Of a stretch of 64,000 bases of DNA, positions 1 through 8,481 are shown in pieces (the first letter of the stretch is position 1; every line of letters starts with the position of its first letter). This DNA comes from Rosistilla carotiformis. GTDB lineage: Bacteria > Planctomycetota > Planctomycetia > Pirellulales > Pirellulaceae. The notes under the pieces were generated by a model that made no database searches, was not told where the DNA came from, and saw nothing but the letters and a program-made list of their open reading frames with translations. The stretch is taken from positions 6,735,411 to 6,799,410 of the forward strand of contig NZ_CP036348.1 of NCBI RefSeq assembly GCF_007753095.1. Direction: 5' to 3'. A program made the translations under genes and the position numbers.

Positions 1-794
1 GTCGTCCCCGAAGAGAACAGGATGTTCATCGGATCCGAGGGCTCGCAAACGGCAACCGTCGCGTCCTCGTCATCGCCAAGAAAATCGCTCCAGTGACAAT
101 CGCCATCGCGCAGGTCGGCTGTCGAGCCTTCGGAGACGACGATCGCCGCCGGCGCCCCGGCTTGCTTGACGCCAGCGAACAACGGATGCGATTTCCCACC
201 GCGGGGGAAGACATCTTGAGTGAAGATTCCGACGGCGCCAGACAGTTTCAGCCGCGTCGCGATTTCTTTGGGTTGGAAGCTGTCGGCGATACTGACAGCG
301 ACACAGCCAGCCCACGCGATGCCGAGATAGATCGCAACGCATTCGACAGTCATCGGCATCAAGATCGCAATCGCATCGCCCGGCTTGTATCCGCGTTGTC
401 GCAGCCCATCGGCGACTCGCGACGCAAGCGCCCGCAATTCACGAACGGTCAACGTTTCCAATTCGCCCGCTTCGTGCTGATAGATGATCGCCGTCGAATC
501 GGCAGCCGCGTTAAAGCAGCTCTCGACAATGTTCAACTTCCCACCGGGGAACCACTTCGGCGAGGCGACTCCTTCGGAAACATCGACGATCCGATCGAAC
601 GGCGTTTGGAAAGGAATCGCCAATCGTTCGACGACCGACTCCCAAAACAGTTCGCGACGCTGGATCGACCAATCGTGCAAGGCTTCGTAATTGTCGACGC
701 CGGCGCGCTGCATCAGCCAAGCCACGTTGGTGGCGTCGATCGTTTCCTGGGTTGGTTCCCAGATCCCACATTGCTTCACTTCGACAGCTTTCAC
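1..794 (-). CDS. AMP-binding acyl-CoA / acetoacetyl-CoA ligase, N-terminal part (cut by window edge)
   Basis: About 264 N-terminal residues of an adenylate-forming acyl-CoA ligase, which activates a short carboxylic acid with ATP and loads it on CoA. The first 110 residues resemble the N-terminal cap of acetyl-/acetoacetyl-CoA synthetases (WFPGGKLNIVE near 80-90). They are followed by the AMP-binding core, and the visible protein ends inside the phosphate-binding loop (LFSSGTT). The start is GTG, overlapping the thiolase stop as GTGA, so translation is probably coupled. With the thiolase upstream, acetoacetate or another short acid is a reasonable substrate, but that is inference. The remainder lies outside the window. 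Confidence 0.88.
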   Translation of the reverse strand, partial: MKAVEVKQCGIWEPTQETIDATNVAWLMQRAGVDNYEALHDWSIQRRELFWESVVERLAIPFQTPFDRIVDVSEGVASPKWFPGGKLNIVESCFNAAADSTAIIYQHEAGELETLTVRELRALASRVADGLRQRGYKPGDAIAILMPMTVECVAIYLGIAWAGCVAVSIADSFQPKEIATRLKLSGAVGIFTQDVFPRGGKSHPLFAGVKQAGAPAAIVVSEGSTADLRDGDCHWSDFLGDDEDATVAVCEPSDPMNILFSSGT

Positions 795-1930
795 TCTGGT
801 TTATCCAAAACAACGGCACATCCCATCCCACCACCGACACACAGCGTCGCCAGCCCGCGTCGGGGCCGGCGGTGTGCCAGATGGACGATCAACCGCGCTC
901 CGCTGGCACCAATCGGATGCCCCAATGCGATCGCGCCGCCGTCACAGTTGACCTGGGCTTCATCTAGTTTCAATTCACGCATACAAGCCAGCGACTGCGC
1001 CGCAAAAGCTTCATTTAATTCGATCGCATCAAACGACTGCGGATCGACGCCCAGTTTTCGCACCGCGTGAACCGGGCCGAGCCCCATCAATTCAGGCTCG
1101 CAGCCCGCGACGGCGCTGGCTGTCAGAACCATCATCGGTTCCAAGCCGCACTGGCGTCCCCAGTCTTCGTCGCACAACAGCAACATCGCCGCGCCGTCGT
1201 TGATTCCCGAAGCGTTTCCCGCCGTCACGGTGCCATCGCTTTGGAACGCGGGCGACATTTTGGCCAGCTGTTCCACAGTCGTTCCCGGCCGCGGATGCTC
1301 GTCTTCGACACAGCCGTCAACAGCGACGATCTCGTTGGCAAATCGTCCCGCCTGCTGCGCCGCGGCGTACAGCGTTTGGCTGCGAACCGCAAACGCGTCT
1401 TGCGCCGCGCGGGAGATCTCGTACTTGGCCGCCAACCGCTCGGCGGTTTGGCCCATGTGATCGCCGCTGAACGCGTCGGTCAGCCCGTCGCGCAACACCG
1501 AATCGACAAGCACCGCGTCGCCCAACTTGTATCCCCTGCGGGCCCGCTGCATCAAGTGGGGTGCATTGGACATCGATTCGGTCCCGCCGCACAAAACCAT
1601 TTTGGCCGATCCGTTCTGGATCGCTTGAGCCGCCAGGATCACCGCCTGCATCCCCGAACCGCACATCATATTGACGGTGAAGGCGGGCGTGCTGACTGGC
1701 AGGTCCAACCGCACGCCAACTTGCCGCGCGACGTTCATCCCCAGTCCTGCACTCAGCACGTTGCCAACGATCACCGAATCGATCCAACCGGGATCGACCG
1801 ATGCGACGACCTCGCGTCCGGCCGCGACAGCCAGATCGACCGCCGATTGTTTTGCCAACGCGCCGAGCAAGCGTCCCTGAGGAGTTCGCTTCGCTGCGAC
1901 GATCCATACCGTTTTTTCAGACTTCGCCAT
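791..1930 (-). CDS. acetyl-CoA acetyltransferase (thiolase)
   Basis: A 379-residue thiolase, normal length for the family, joining or cleaving acyl-CoA units such as two acetyl-CoA to acetoacetyl-CoA in the cytoplasm. The acylated nucleophile is Cys90 in NMMCGSGMQ. The conserved His is near 338 in GHPIGASG, and the second catalytic Cys is Cys364 in CVGGGMG. NEAFAAQ is also present. The gene begins four bases after the esterase stop and overlaps the downstream ligase start by GTGA, giving a three-gene minus-strand operon. Biosynthetic (AtoB/PhaA) versus degradative (FadA) use cannot be settled from sequence; a CoA ligase beside it suggests ketoacid or short-chain fatty-acid metabolism. Confidence 0.93.
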   Translation of the reverse strand: MAKSEKTVWIVAAKRTPQGRLLGALAKQSAVDLAVAAGREVVASVDPGWIDSVIVGNVLSAGLGMNVARQVGVRLDLPVSTPAFTVNMMCGSGMQAVILAAQAIQNGSAKMVLCGGTESMSNAPHLMQRARRGYKLGDAVLVDSVLRDGLTDAFSGDHMGQTAERLAAKYEISRAAQDAFAVRSQTLYAAAQQAGRFANEIVAVDGCVEDEHPRPGTTVEQLAKMSPAFQSDGTVTAGNASGINDGAAMLLLCDEDWGRQCGLEPMMVLTASAVAGCEPELMGLGPVHAVRKLGVDPQSFDAIELNEAFAAQSLACMRELKLDEAQVNCDGGAIALGHPIGASGARLIVHLAHRRPRRGLATLCVGGGMGCAVVLDKPE

Positions 1931-1934
1931 CCGA

Positions 1935-2825
1935 CTACTTCTTCCCTATTGTTTCACGTACGAATTCGGAGGCTCGCTTGCCAGCATCTCCACCGGCTCC
2001 CGCAACTCCATGATTGGCTCCCGGCACCACAACAAGTTCCGCTGTGACACCTGCTTCTTGCAATTGTTTGTCCATCCGCCGGGCATGTTTGATCGGCACG
2101 ATATCGTCTGCGTCGCCGTGGACCTGCATGATCGGCGGATCGTCGCTGCTGACAAAGCTGATCGGCGAGACGTCTTTCATTTTGTCGGCATCCATTTCGG
2201 CAACCGCCGTTCCCGGTTGATAGCCCAGCAATTGTCGGTAGGCGGGATGCTTGTGTTCGATATCGGACAACAGCGACCAATCGGTGGGGCCAGCAAAACT
2301 GACAGCGCACGCCACGCGTGACGACTGTTTTTTAATCGGATCGGTCGCCTGGGCATCGGCCACATCGTCGTGCAATGCAACCCACAGCGAAAGGTGTCCG
2401 CCAGCCGATCCGCCGGTCACGCCGATCCGATCGGGATCGATGTTCCACGCCGCGGCGTTGCTGCGGACAAACTGAATCGCTCGCAAGCAGTCGTCGGTCT
2501 GCGCCGGATGCGGCGCGACGTCGGTGAATCGGTATTCGATCGAGACGACCGAAAGCCAGCCCTGCGCGACTGCGTTGCTGAGCCATTGAGGCAAGCGATT
2601 CTTCGAACCTCCCCGCCAACCGCCGCCATGGATGTAGACCATCGCCGGGACCGGCGTTTCCGACTTCGCCAGATAGACATCCAACCGCTGCGACGCGTGC
2701 TGGTCGTCGTAGGCGAGATCGCGATGCGTCGGCGGAATCTGCTGGCAACTGGCCGTCATCGGCACGAGGACCAACAGCAACAACGGTAAACCAATCGACA
2801 GCGAGAGTCTCTGGAATCGACGCAT
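1935..2825 (-). CDS. secreted alpha/beta hydrolase, esterase/lipase family
   Basis: A 296-residue esterase-type alpha/beta hydrolase. I chose the ATG giving MRRFQRLSLSIGL because it begins a clean signal peptide with a long Leu/Val core; the frame stays open about 130 bases further upstream without a convincing start. The oxyanion motif HGGGW lies near 70, the nucleophile motif GGSAGGH near 140, an acid in HGDADDIVP, and the His in GANHG near the C terminus, so the triad is complete. A Cys just after the hydrophobic core (MTASC) could be a weak lipobox. Likely cleaves carboxyl esters in the periplasm or outside; substrate unknown. It leads the operon with the thiolase. Confidence 0.85.
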   Translation of the reverse strand: MRRFQRLSLSIGLPLLLLVLVPMTASCQQIPPTHRDLAYDDQHASQRLDVYLAKSETPVPAMVYIHGGGWRGGSKNRLPQWLSNAVAQGWLSVVSIEYRFTDVAPHPAQTDDCLRAIQFVRSNAAAWNIDPDRIGVTGGSAGGHLSLWVALHDDVADAQATDPIKKQSSRVACAVSFAGPTDWSLLSDIEHKHPAYRQLLGYQPGTAVAEMDADKMKDVSPISFVSSDDPPIMQVHGDADDIVPIKHARRMDKQLQEAGVTAELVVVPGANHGVAGAGGDAGKRASEFVRETIGKK

Positions 2826-3094
2826 CGTTTTCGCCTTGAGGGAGGTGGGGTGGAGAGAGTGGACGGATGATTGTAGCTGGAGGGAGGGGAACAAGAAACG
2901 CGTCGGTCGCACCGCATACCAGGCCGACTGACAAACAATGGTTCCCTTGCCCAACGTCGCTCATTATTATGACGGGTCCTCAACTTGCGATCCTCCACCA
3001 CGGCGACTGCTGTCCAGGCGATGCCGCCTACGTGGAGGATCCCATCCGTTCCCCTTCACTCCGCCGCACGCAGCGGTGGCAACCGAAACAAACC

Positions 3095-3469
3095 ATGACC
3101 AAAAAGCAGCGGATCCCGCACAAATTCCAACCGTGGATCGCCGTCCGCAAAAAGTATCGGCTGACCGACGCGCAGGTCCAGATGGCCCGCGAACTGGGGC
3201 TGAGTCCGAAGCGATTCAGCAACTACGCCGACCGCAAGGATCAGCCTTGGAAGCTGCCGTTGCCCGAATTCATTGAATCCCTGTACGAAAAGCAGTTCGG
3301 CCGCGTCGCCCCCGAAGTCGTGCTGACGATCGAAGCGATGGCCGCCGAACACCAAGCCCGCCGCGAAGCCAAGAAGCTGGCAAAACAGGAAGCCTTGGCG
3401 CAAGAAGAATCGCGAACGGAAGAAGCCGCCACGGACGAGCCGGCATCACCTGAAGCCGACGATCAATAA
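3095..3469 (+). CDS. conserved small protein, unknown function
   Basis: A 124-residue protein starting at the ATG of MTKKQRIPHKFQPW; the frame is open upstream but without protein-like composition. The first 75 residues are well ordered and basic (RKKYRL, ELGLSPKRFSNYADRK) and look like a small helical, possibly nucleic-acid-binding fold. The last 45 residues are Ala/Glu/Lys-rich and probably disordered or coiled-coil (EAKKLAKQEALAQEE). No signal peptide. It is transcribed away from the esterase operon, and the 270 bases between should hold both promoters. I recognise it only as a conserved hypothetical type. Confidence 0.75.
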   Translation: MTKKQRIPHKFQPWIAVRKKYRLTDAQVQMARELGLSPKRFSNYADRKDQPWKLPLPEFIESLYEKQFGRVAPEVVLTIEAMAAEHQARREAKKLAKQEALAQEESRTEEAATDEPASPEADDQ

Positions 3470-3585
3470 AGGCACTCAGGCGAAAACGGAAAAGTGGTCA
3501 AATCACAACTCGCCCCTACAACGATCGTTAGGTCGCTTCCGTATGCTTCCGGCAGCTTGATCGCAACGACCGATTCACATTGTAG

Positions 3586-4503
3586 ATGGGCGAGGAGAAG
3601 ATTTTGGAAACAGACATCGCGGAGCCACGGAAGCTCGAGTCGGAAGAGATCGCATGGGCTCGGTTGTTCGGACTGATCGCCATGCATCTCGGTTGTCTGG
3701 GCTTGGTCTGGGTCTCATGGAGCGTCTTTAACATTGCTGCAGCAATCGGGCTGTACCTGCTGCGAGCGTTTGCATTGACGGCGTTTTACCACCGCTACTT
3801 CGCCCACCGGGCATTTAAAACGTCGCGGCCCGTTCAATTTGCCGGGGCCCTGATCGGCCTGACCGCGTTGCAGAAGGGGCCGCTGTGGTGGGCTGCTCAC
3901 CATCGTCATCACCACCGCCAATCGGATCAGCCCGACGACGTCCATTCGCCGATCCCACGCGGCTTCATATGGTCTCACTTCGGATGGATCCTCGCCGATC
4001 GCAGCAGCGAGGTCCGGGAGAATCTGATCCGCGACTGGCTCCGCTTCCCCGAACTGCGATGGCTCGAACGACTGTCGATGCCGATCGGCGTCGCTTTTGC
4101 ATTGCTAGTCTACGTCACCGGCGAGGTCTTAAACGCCGTGGCACCAACGCTGCAAACCAGTGGGCTTTCACTGCTCATCTGGGTCTTCTTCGTTTCCACC
4201 GTCGCCCTCTATCACGCCACCTATTCCGTCAACTCCTTCGCTCACATCTTCGGTCGGCGACGATTCGCAACGCGAGACAACAGCCGCAACAATCTGCCCG
4301 TGGCGCTGCTGACACTCGGCGAAGGATGGCACAACAACCACCATCACTACCAATCCTCCGCTCGCCAAGGTTTCGTCTGGTGGGAAATCGATATCTCGTA
4401 TTACACGTTGTGGATGATGTCCAAAATCGGCTTGGTCTGGGGGCTGCGCGGTGTTCCCAAACACATCATGCAGCGGTCGCTGCAATCAACGGCCAAGGCG
4501 TAA
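3586..4503 (+). CDS. acyl-CoA/fatty-acid desaturase (di-iron, membrane)
   Basis: A 305-residue integral-membrane desaturase that introduces a cis double bond in acyl chains using O2 and a di-iron centre. The three histidine boxes are present: HRYFAHR (69-75), HHRHHH (105-110) and EGWHNNHHHYQ near 245-255, with hydrophobic spans at about 28-65, 165-185 and 195-215. This is the delta-9 stearoyl-CoA desaturase-like class. GAGGAG inside codons 3-4 is well placed for a TTG at codon 7, so the true start may be 18 bases downstream. It lies next to the cyclopropane-synthase cluster; unsaturated chains are the substrate of those enzymes. Confidence 0.92.
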   Translation: MGEEKILETDIAEPRKLESEEIAWARLFGLIAMHLGCLGLVWVSWSVFNIAAAIGLYLLRAFALTAFYHRYFAHRAFKTSRPVQFAGALIGLTALQKGPLWWAAHHRHHHRQSDQPDDVHSPIPRGFIWSHFGWILADRSSEVRENLIRDWLRFPELRWLERLSMPIGVAFALLVYVTGEVLNAVAPTLQTSGLSLLIWVFFVSTVALYHATYSVNSFAHIFGRRRFATRDNSRNNLPVALLTLGEGWHNNHHHYQSSARQGFVWWEIDISYYTLWMMSKIGLVWGLRGVPKHIMQRSLQSTAKA

Positions 4504-4540
4504 ACGGGAAACGGTGTTGCCGCTCCATCGATCTGCCAAC

Positions 4541-5308
4541 TTAGCCGTCGCCAATATTCACAGGGCCAGGGAAAAAGGCATTCGTTCGGGCGACGTATTC
4601 CGCATAGCCTGGCTTCGACGTCGACAACTTCGTCTCTAATAATGTCACGCCCGAGACACGCATCAGCAGCACTGACATCAACAACGGAGCGATGATCGTC
4701 CACCAAGCGGCGGTCAGAGAGAGGCTGACAAGAAACAAGCCCCACCAAACTAGGAAGTCGCCGAAATAGTTGGGGTGACGCGTGTAACGCCACAAGCCGC
4801 TGTCGAGCACTTGCCCCTTGTTGTCCGAAGCGGCTTTAAAACGAGCCAACTGCCAATCGCCCACCGATTCGAAACACAACCCCGCAGCCCAAACGATCAC
4901 ACCCACGACTTTAATCCAGACTAGATCTCGGTCGGCCAACGCCGTTCCGATTTGAATCGGCAACGCGACGACAAACATCACCACGCCCTGCAATCCAAAG
5001 ACGGTCAGCAGACTGATCCACGCGAAGGCCGAGCCCCACTTCGCCCGCATCTCTCGATAGCGATAGTCTTCGGGTTGACCATGGTTCCGCCAGAACAAGT
5101 AGCCGCTGAGTCGCACGCCCCAGATTGTTGTCAGCACGGGCAACAACCAATCGGCCGAATCGCGATCGGCGATGCAATACGCCGTCCATGCGACCAGCAC
5201 AAACCCGAGGCCCCAGCCGATGTCGACGATGCTGGCGTCGCGTTTCCACAGACTCAGCAGCCAGATCGCGAGCATCAGACAGGCGATCGCAGCGGTACTG
5301 GCGAGCAT
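4541..5308 (-). CDS. DUF1295 membrane protein, steroid 5-alpha-reductase/isoprenylcysteine-methyltransferase-like
   Basis: A 255-residue polytopic protein with several hydrophobic helices. The C-terminal half carries the family signature: SGLWRYTRHPNYFGDF with GLF following, and a final GYAEYVARTNAFFPG. The superfamily includes NAD(P)H-dependent reductases and methyltransferases acting on lipids in the membrane. I place the start at MLASTAAIACL so that it begins 22 bases after the upstream methyltransferase; an earlier start would overlap that gene by 56 bases. It is the last gene of the lipid operon, consistent with modification of the modified acyl chains, but its exact reaction is unknown. 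Confidence 0.85.
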   Translation of the reverse strand: MLASTAAIACLMLAIWLLSLWKRDASIVDIGWGLGFVLVAWTAYCIADRDSADWLLPVLTTIWGVRLSGYLFWRNHGQPEDYRYREMRAKWGSAFAWISLLTVFGLQGVVMFVVALPIQIGTALADRDLVWIKVVGVIVWAAGLCFESVGDWQLARFKAASDNKGQVLDSGLWRYTRHPNYFGDFLVWWGLFLVSLSLTAAWWTIIAPLLMSVLLMRVSGVTLLETKLSTSKPGYAEYVARTNAFFPGPVNIGDG

Positions 5309-5330
5309 GACATTTAACAATGGATTGTGC

Positions 5331-6407
5331 TCATCGTTCGAACAGATAATGGGAAACGAACCACTCGTTGCCGCCGTTGAAAGCAAACAACTCCTCGCAC
5401 GCCATAAAGAACATTCGCCAGCGATTCTGCCACATGATCGCGTGGTCCTCGCCGTAGGTCTGTTTCAGAATCGGTAATAGCGATTCGCTGCAGCGGTCGT
5501 GATTCTCCAGCCACGCCCGGCTGGTCTTCGCATAATGCATGCCGCTCCATCGCCACTTCTGGGCCAAGGTCAATCGTGACCCGACGCTTTCCAATAGGTT
5601 CTCGCTGGGCATCATTCCACCGGTGAAGAAGTAGCGTCCCATCCAATTCTGCTCGCCGTCGGAGCGGAAAAGGTAAGGCGTTTGCTTGTGACAGAAAATA
5701 TGCACAAACAGCTTCCCGTCGGGGGCCAGCCAATCGTGGATCCGGTCCATCAACTTGCGGTGGTTCCGCATGTGTTCGAACATCTCGACCGAGACGACGC
5801 GGTCGAAGGTGTCGGATGGTTGGAAGTGATTGATGTCGACGGTAAGCACTTGCAAATTCGTGAGCCCCGCGTCGCGAGCTCGTGCGGTGATGAACTCCCG
5901 CTGGGAATGGGAATTCGAAACTGCGGTGATCTGGCTGTTCGGGTAATGTTCCGCCATCCACAGCGACAGCGATCCCCATCCGCACCCGAGTTCTAAAATG
6001 CGCATGTCATCTTCCAGTTGCGCGTTCTCACACGTTTCGCGCAGGGCCTGCTCCTCCGCCTGTTGCAGCGATCCGATGCCTTCGGTCCAGCGGCAGCAAC
6101 TGTACTTCAGCCGTGGTCCCAGCACCTCTCGAAAGAACTCCGCCGGGACTTCATAATGCTGATCGTTTGCCTTCTCCGGCACGACGGCGATCGGTTGCGG
6201 ACGCGTCGCTCGCAGAAAGGCTTCGCAATCGTTGTCGTCGGCCAGTTCGTGAAGGTCGCGCAGCCGCGAACGCAGCAACCGCCGGATGCCAGCCCGCAGC
6301 AGCGGATCGGGCAACCAACCGGCTTCCGCCTTCCGCGTCAGGAACCCAAAAAACGATTGCAGCGTGCTCTCATGGATCGCTGGATCTACCGCTTCGGTTT
6401 GTCCCAC
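5331..6407 (-). CDS. second cyclopropane-fatty-acid-synthase-like SAM methyltransferase
   Basis: About 358 residues. A helical N-terminal segment of some 80 residues precedes a CFA-type methyltransferase domain: QHYEVPAEFF, LKYSCCRW, the SAM-binding loop LELGCGWGSLSLW, VSVEMFEHMRNH, and a C-terminal FFMACEELFAFNGG. Such enzymes use S-adenosylmethionine to methylate unsaturated lipid acyl chains. It is only distantly similar to the CFA synthase immediately upstream, so the pair are paralogues with probably different products. Start uncertain: a GTG overlapping the previous gene by 22 bases is preferred over a GTG at 6476, which would overlap by 91. It resembles the UfaM-like methylases of furan fatty-acid synthesis, but I cannot prove that. 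Confidence 0.83.
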   Translation of the reverse strand: MGQTEAVDPAIHESTLQSFFGFLTRKAEAGWLPDPLLRAGIRRLLRSRLRDLHELADDNDCEAFLRATRPQPIAVVPEKANDQHYEVPAEFFREVLGPRLKYSCCRWTEGIGSLQQAEEQALRETCENAQLEDDMRILELGCGWGSLSLWMAEHYPNSQITAVSNSHSQREFITARARDAGLTNLQVLTVDINHFQPSDTFDRVVSVEMFEHMRNHRKLMDRIHDWLAPDGKLFVHIFCHKQTPYLFRSDGEQNWMGRYFFTGGMMPSENLLESVGSRLTLAQKWRWSGMHYAKTSRAWLENHDRCSESLLPILKQTYGEDHAIMWQNRWRMFFMACEELFAFNGGNEWFVSHYLFER

Positions 6408-7627
6408 ACAACTTGAACAACTCGAACCGCCTGTTCGCTGAACGCCGCTTCGCAATAACACAAATAGTACTCCCACATCCGAATAAAACGATCATCGAAG
6501 CCAAGTCGCCGCACATCATCCAGCCGCCGCATGAACCTCTGCCGCCAGGCGTACAGCGTGCGTGCGTAATGCGGCGAGAGATCTTCGATGGTATGCAGCC
6601 GCAGATCGGTCGTCTGGCCAACCGCCTGTTGCATCGCAGCGACCGACGGCAGGAAGCCGCCCGGAAAGATGTACTTCTGAATAAAGTCGACGCCCTGGCG
6701 ATAGGCGTCGTATCGCGATTCGGGCATCACGATCCCCTGCAGCACAAACCGACCGCCGGGCTTCAACAGTCTGCCGCATCGCTCGAAAAAGGTCTTCAGG
6801 AATCGCTCGCCCACCGCTTCGATCATCTCGATCGAAACCAGTTTGTCGTAGCGGCCGACGAGATCGCGATAGTCGCTGTCGAGCAGTTCGACGCGATCGG
6901 CGATCCCGGCCGCTTCAAATCGCTGGCCAGCTTTTTGGTACTGAGCCGACGAGATCGTTGTCGTCGTCAATCGAACGTCATAGTTCTGGGCCGCATGCAA
7001 GGCGAAGCCGCCCCATCCGGTGCCGATCTCCAGCACATGATCCTGCGGCTGCAGATCCAATTTCTCGCAGATCCGCTGCAGCTTCGCCTCGGACGCCTCG
7101 CGGAGCGAAAACGTATCCTCGGCGAAGTAGGCCGAGGAATACATCCCCGTCGAGTCGAGGAACAAGTCGAAGAATTCGTTGCTCAGATCGTAGTGCGCCG
7201 CGATGTTGCGGCGACTGCCTCGCAACGTGTTGCTCGCCAGTTGGTGAGAATACCGAGCAGCGCGACGCGTCAGCTTGGCGATCCACGACGTATCGCCAGA
7301 CGCCTGGCGATCGTTGCGATACAGGATCCGCAGCAACGTCGTTAGGTCGTCGGTCTGCCAGTGATTGCGAAGATAAGATTCCGCGAACCCCAGCGATCCG
7401 CCGGTTGCCAATTGAGAATAGAAGTCGGGCTCGCGGACGTTCAGGCTGGCCTGCAAACCATCCTCCGCCATCGTTCCGAGTGTGCGTTGTTGGTGGCTGT
7501 CGGAAAAACGGACGACGCCCCCGTCGGCGGTCGCTAACCAGTCGAGCATCTTGCCGCGAGCCGAGCGTTGCAGCCAGGAGAGCGACGGAGCCGCGGGGTG
7601 TGGAAGCGTGGTTGCAGTCGTACTCAT
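6386..7627 (-). CDS. cfa: cyclopropane-fatty-acyl-phospholipid synthase
   Basis: A 413-residue SAM-dependent enzyme that adds a methylene bridge across cis double bonds of membrane phospholipids. It has an N-terminal lipid-binding domain, then AHYDLSNEFFDLFLD, SSAYF, the SAM loop LEIGTGWGGFALHAA, and VSIEMIEAVGERFL. The later part has FIQKYIFPGGFLPS and a final FRRLGFDDRFIRMWEYYLCYCEAAF-type helix region. Length matches the family. The ATG overlaps the DUF1365 stop as ATGA with GAGGG upstream, so the start is firm. It follows the FAD oxidoreductase and DUF1365 genes, the order seen in many stress-controlled proteobacterial lipid operons. Confidence 0.93.
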   Translation of the reverse strand: MSTTATTLPHPAAPSLSWLQRSARGKMLDWLATADGGVVRFSDSHQQRTLGTMAEDGLQASLNVREPDFYSQLATGGSLGFAESYLRNHWQTDDLTTLLRILYRNDRQASGDTSWIAKLTRRAARYSHQLASNTLRGSRRNIAAHYDLSNEFFDLFLDSTGMYSSAYFAEDTFSLREASEAKLQRICEKLDLQPQDHVLEIGTGWGGFALHAAQNYDVRLTTTTISSAQYQKAGQRFEAAGIADRVELLDSDYRDLVGRYDKLVSIEMIEAVGERFLKTFFERCGRLLKPGGRFVLQGIVMPESRYDAYRQGVDFIQKYIFPGGFLPSVAAMQQAVGQTTDLRLHTIEDLSPHYARTLYAWRQRFMRRLDDVRRLGFDDRFIRMWEYYLCYCEAAFSEQAVRVVQVVWDKPKR

Positions 7628-8481
7628 CGAGATCCCTCGCGTTGGCGGCCTGGATGCGGGACAAACGGAACTTTCTTCCACCACAATCGCAACGCTTGCC
7701 AATAGATCGCTGCGACCACTTGGAAGGTCATCAAAGGAAAACGGACGACGACCCAGACCAACCGGCGGTAGGAAAACGGTTGGCGTTTCAGTTGCAGTGT
7801 CGCATCAAAAACTTGCGTCGCTTCGTCGAAGTTTTCGATCTGCACCGACAACTGCTGGGCCGGCGTGGAGATTCGCCAGCGATACATCATCTGCATCGGC
7901 ATGAACGGCGAGACGTGGAACACTTTGCGGCATTGATGGCGATGGATTCGTGAATCCCCATAGCACGGAATCACATAACAATGACGCTCGCCCCACGGCG
8001 TGTTGGTGACTTCGGCAACGATCGCTTGCAACCGTCGACCATCGGCGTGATAGCAGAAGTAGAACGAGGCGGGATTAAACGACAGACCGAAGAATCGCAG
8101 ATGGGTCAGCAGACGGATCGGCCCGGTGATCGTCAAGCCGATCTGCTGTTGAACCAAATCGCGGATGCAATCGGCCAGCGGACGTTCGGGATCGCCCCAG
8201 TAGTCGCTGCGGCGAAAACGGAGCAGACTGAATCGTGAAGTGCTGCAGAACAAGGGGAAGCGAAACAGCGAATTGACTTCGTCCAGATCGATCATCGCTA
8301 GGAACAACGAATAACAGAACTGGTGTCCGACGGGGACGAAGCGGCGGTGCCGGATCGTACCGAAATACAGACAGCTCGATCGAGCTGGCGGCGACAAGTC
8401 GCTCGTCACCTCCGCGGCCGATTCAACTTCGAGTTCACTGATCAGCGAGGCGTCGCTTGGAATGGCGGCCGATGCGTTCAC
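7624..8481 (-). CDS. DUF1365 family protein
   Basis: A 285-residue protein of the DUF1365 family: SCLYFGTIRHRRFVPVGHQF near 36-55, FFGLSFNPASFYFCYH near 130, EVTNTPWGERHCYV, and HVSPFMPM about two-thirds in. The molecular function is not established; genes of this family sit between an FAD amine-oxidase-like gene and a CFA synthase gene in many bacteria, which points to modification or sensing of acyl chains. Here both flanking genes overlap it by ATGA, so the three are almost certainly one translationally coupled unit. The last 60 residues contain a hydrophobic, possibly membrane-associated stretch. Confidence 0.88.
   Translation of the reverse strand: MNASAAIPSDASLISELEVESAAEVTSDLSPPARSSCLYFGTIRHRRFVPVGHQFCYSLFLAMIDLDEVNSLFRFPLFCSTSRFSLLRFRRSDYWGDPERPLADCIRDLVQQQIGLTITGPIRLLTHLRFFGLSFNPASFYFCYHADGRRLQAIVAEVTNTPWGERHCYVIPCYGDSRIHRHQCRKVFHVSPFMPMQMMYRWRISTPAQQLSVQIENFDEATQVFDATLQLKRQPFSYRRLVWVVVRFPLMTFQVVAAIYWQALRLWWKKVPFVPHPGRQREGSR

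Noticed and set aside
93-1070. Long plus-strand open frame opposite the ligase and thiolase genes
   Set aside because: Arg/Asp/Gln-rich composition without motifs; it is the complement of well-supported genes.
6113-7345. 410-residue plus-strand frame opposite the CFA synthase
   Set aside because: Overlaps two genes with clear motifs; arises from high GC.
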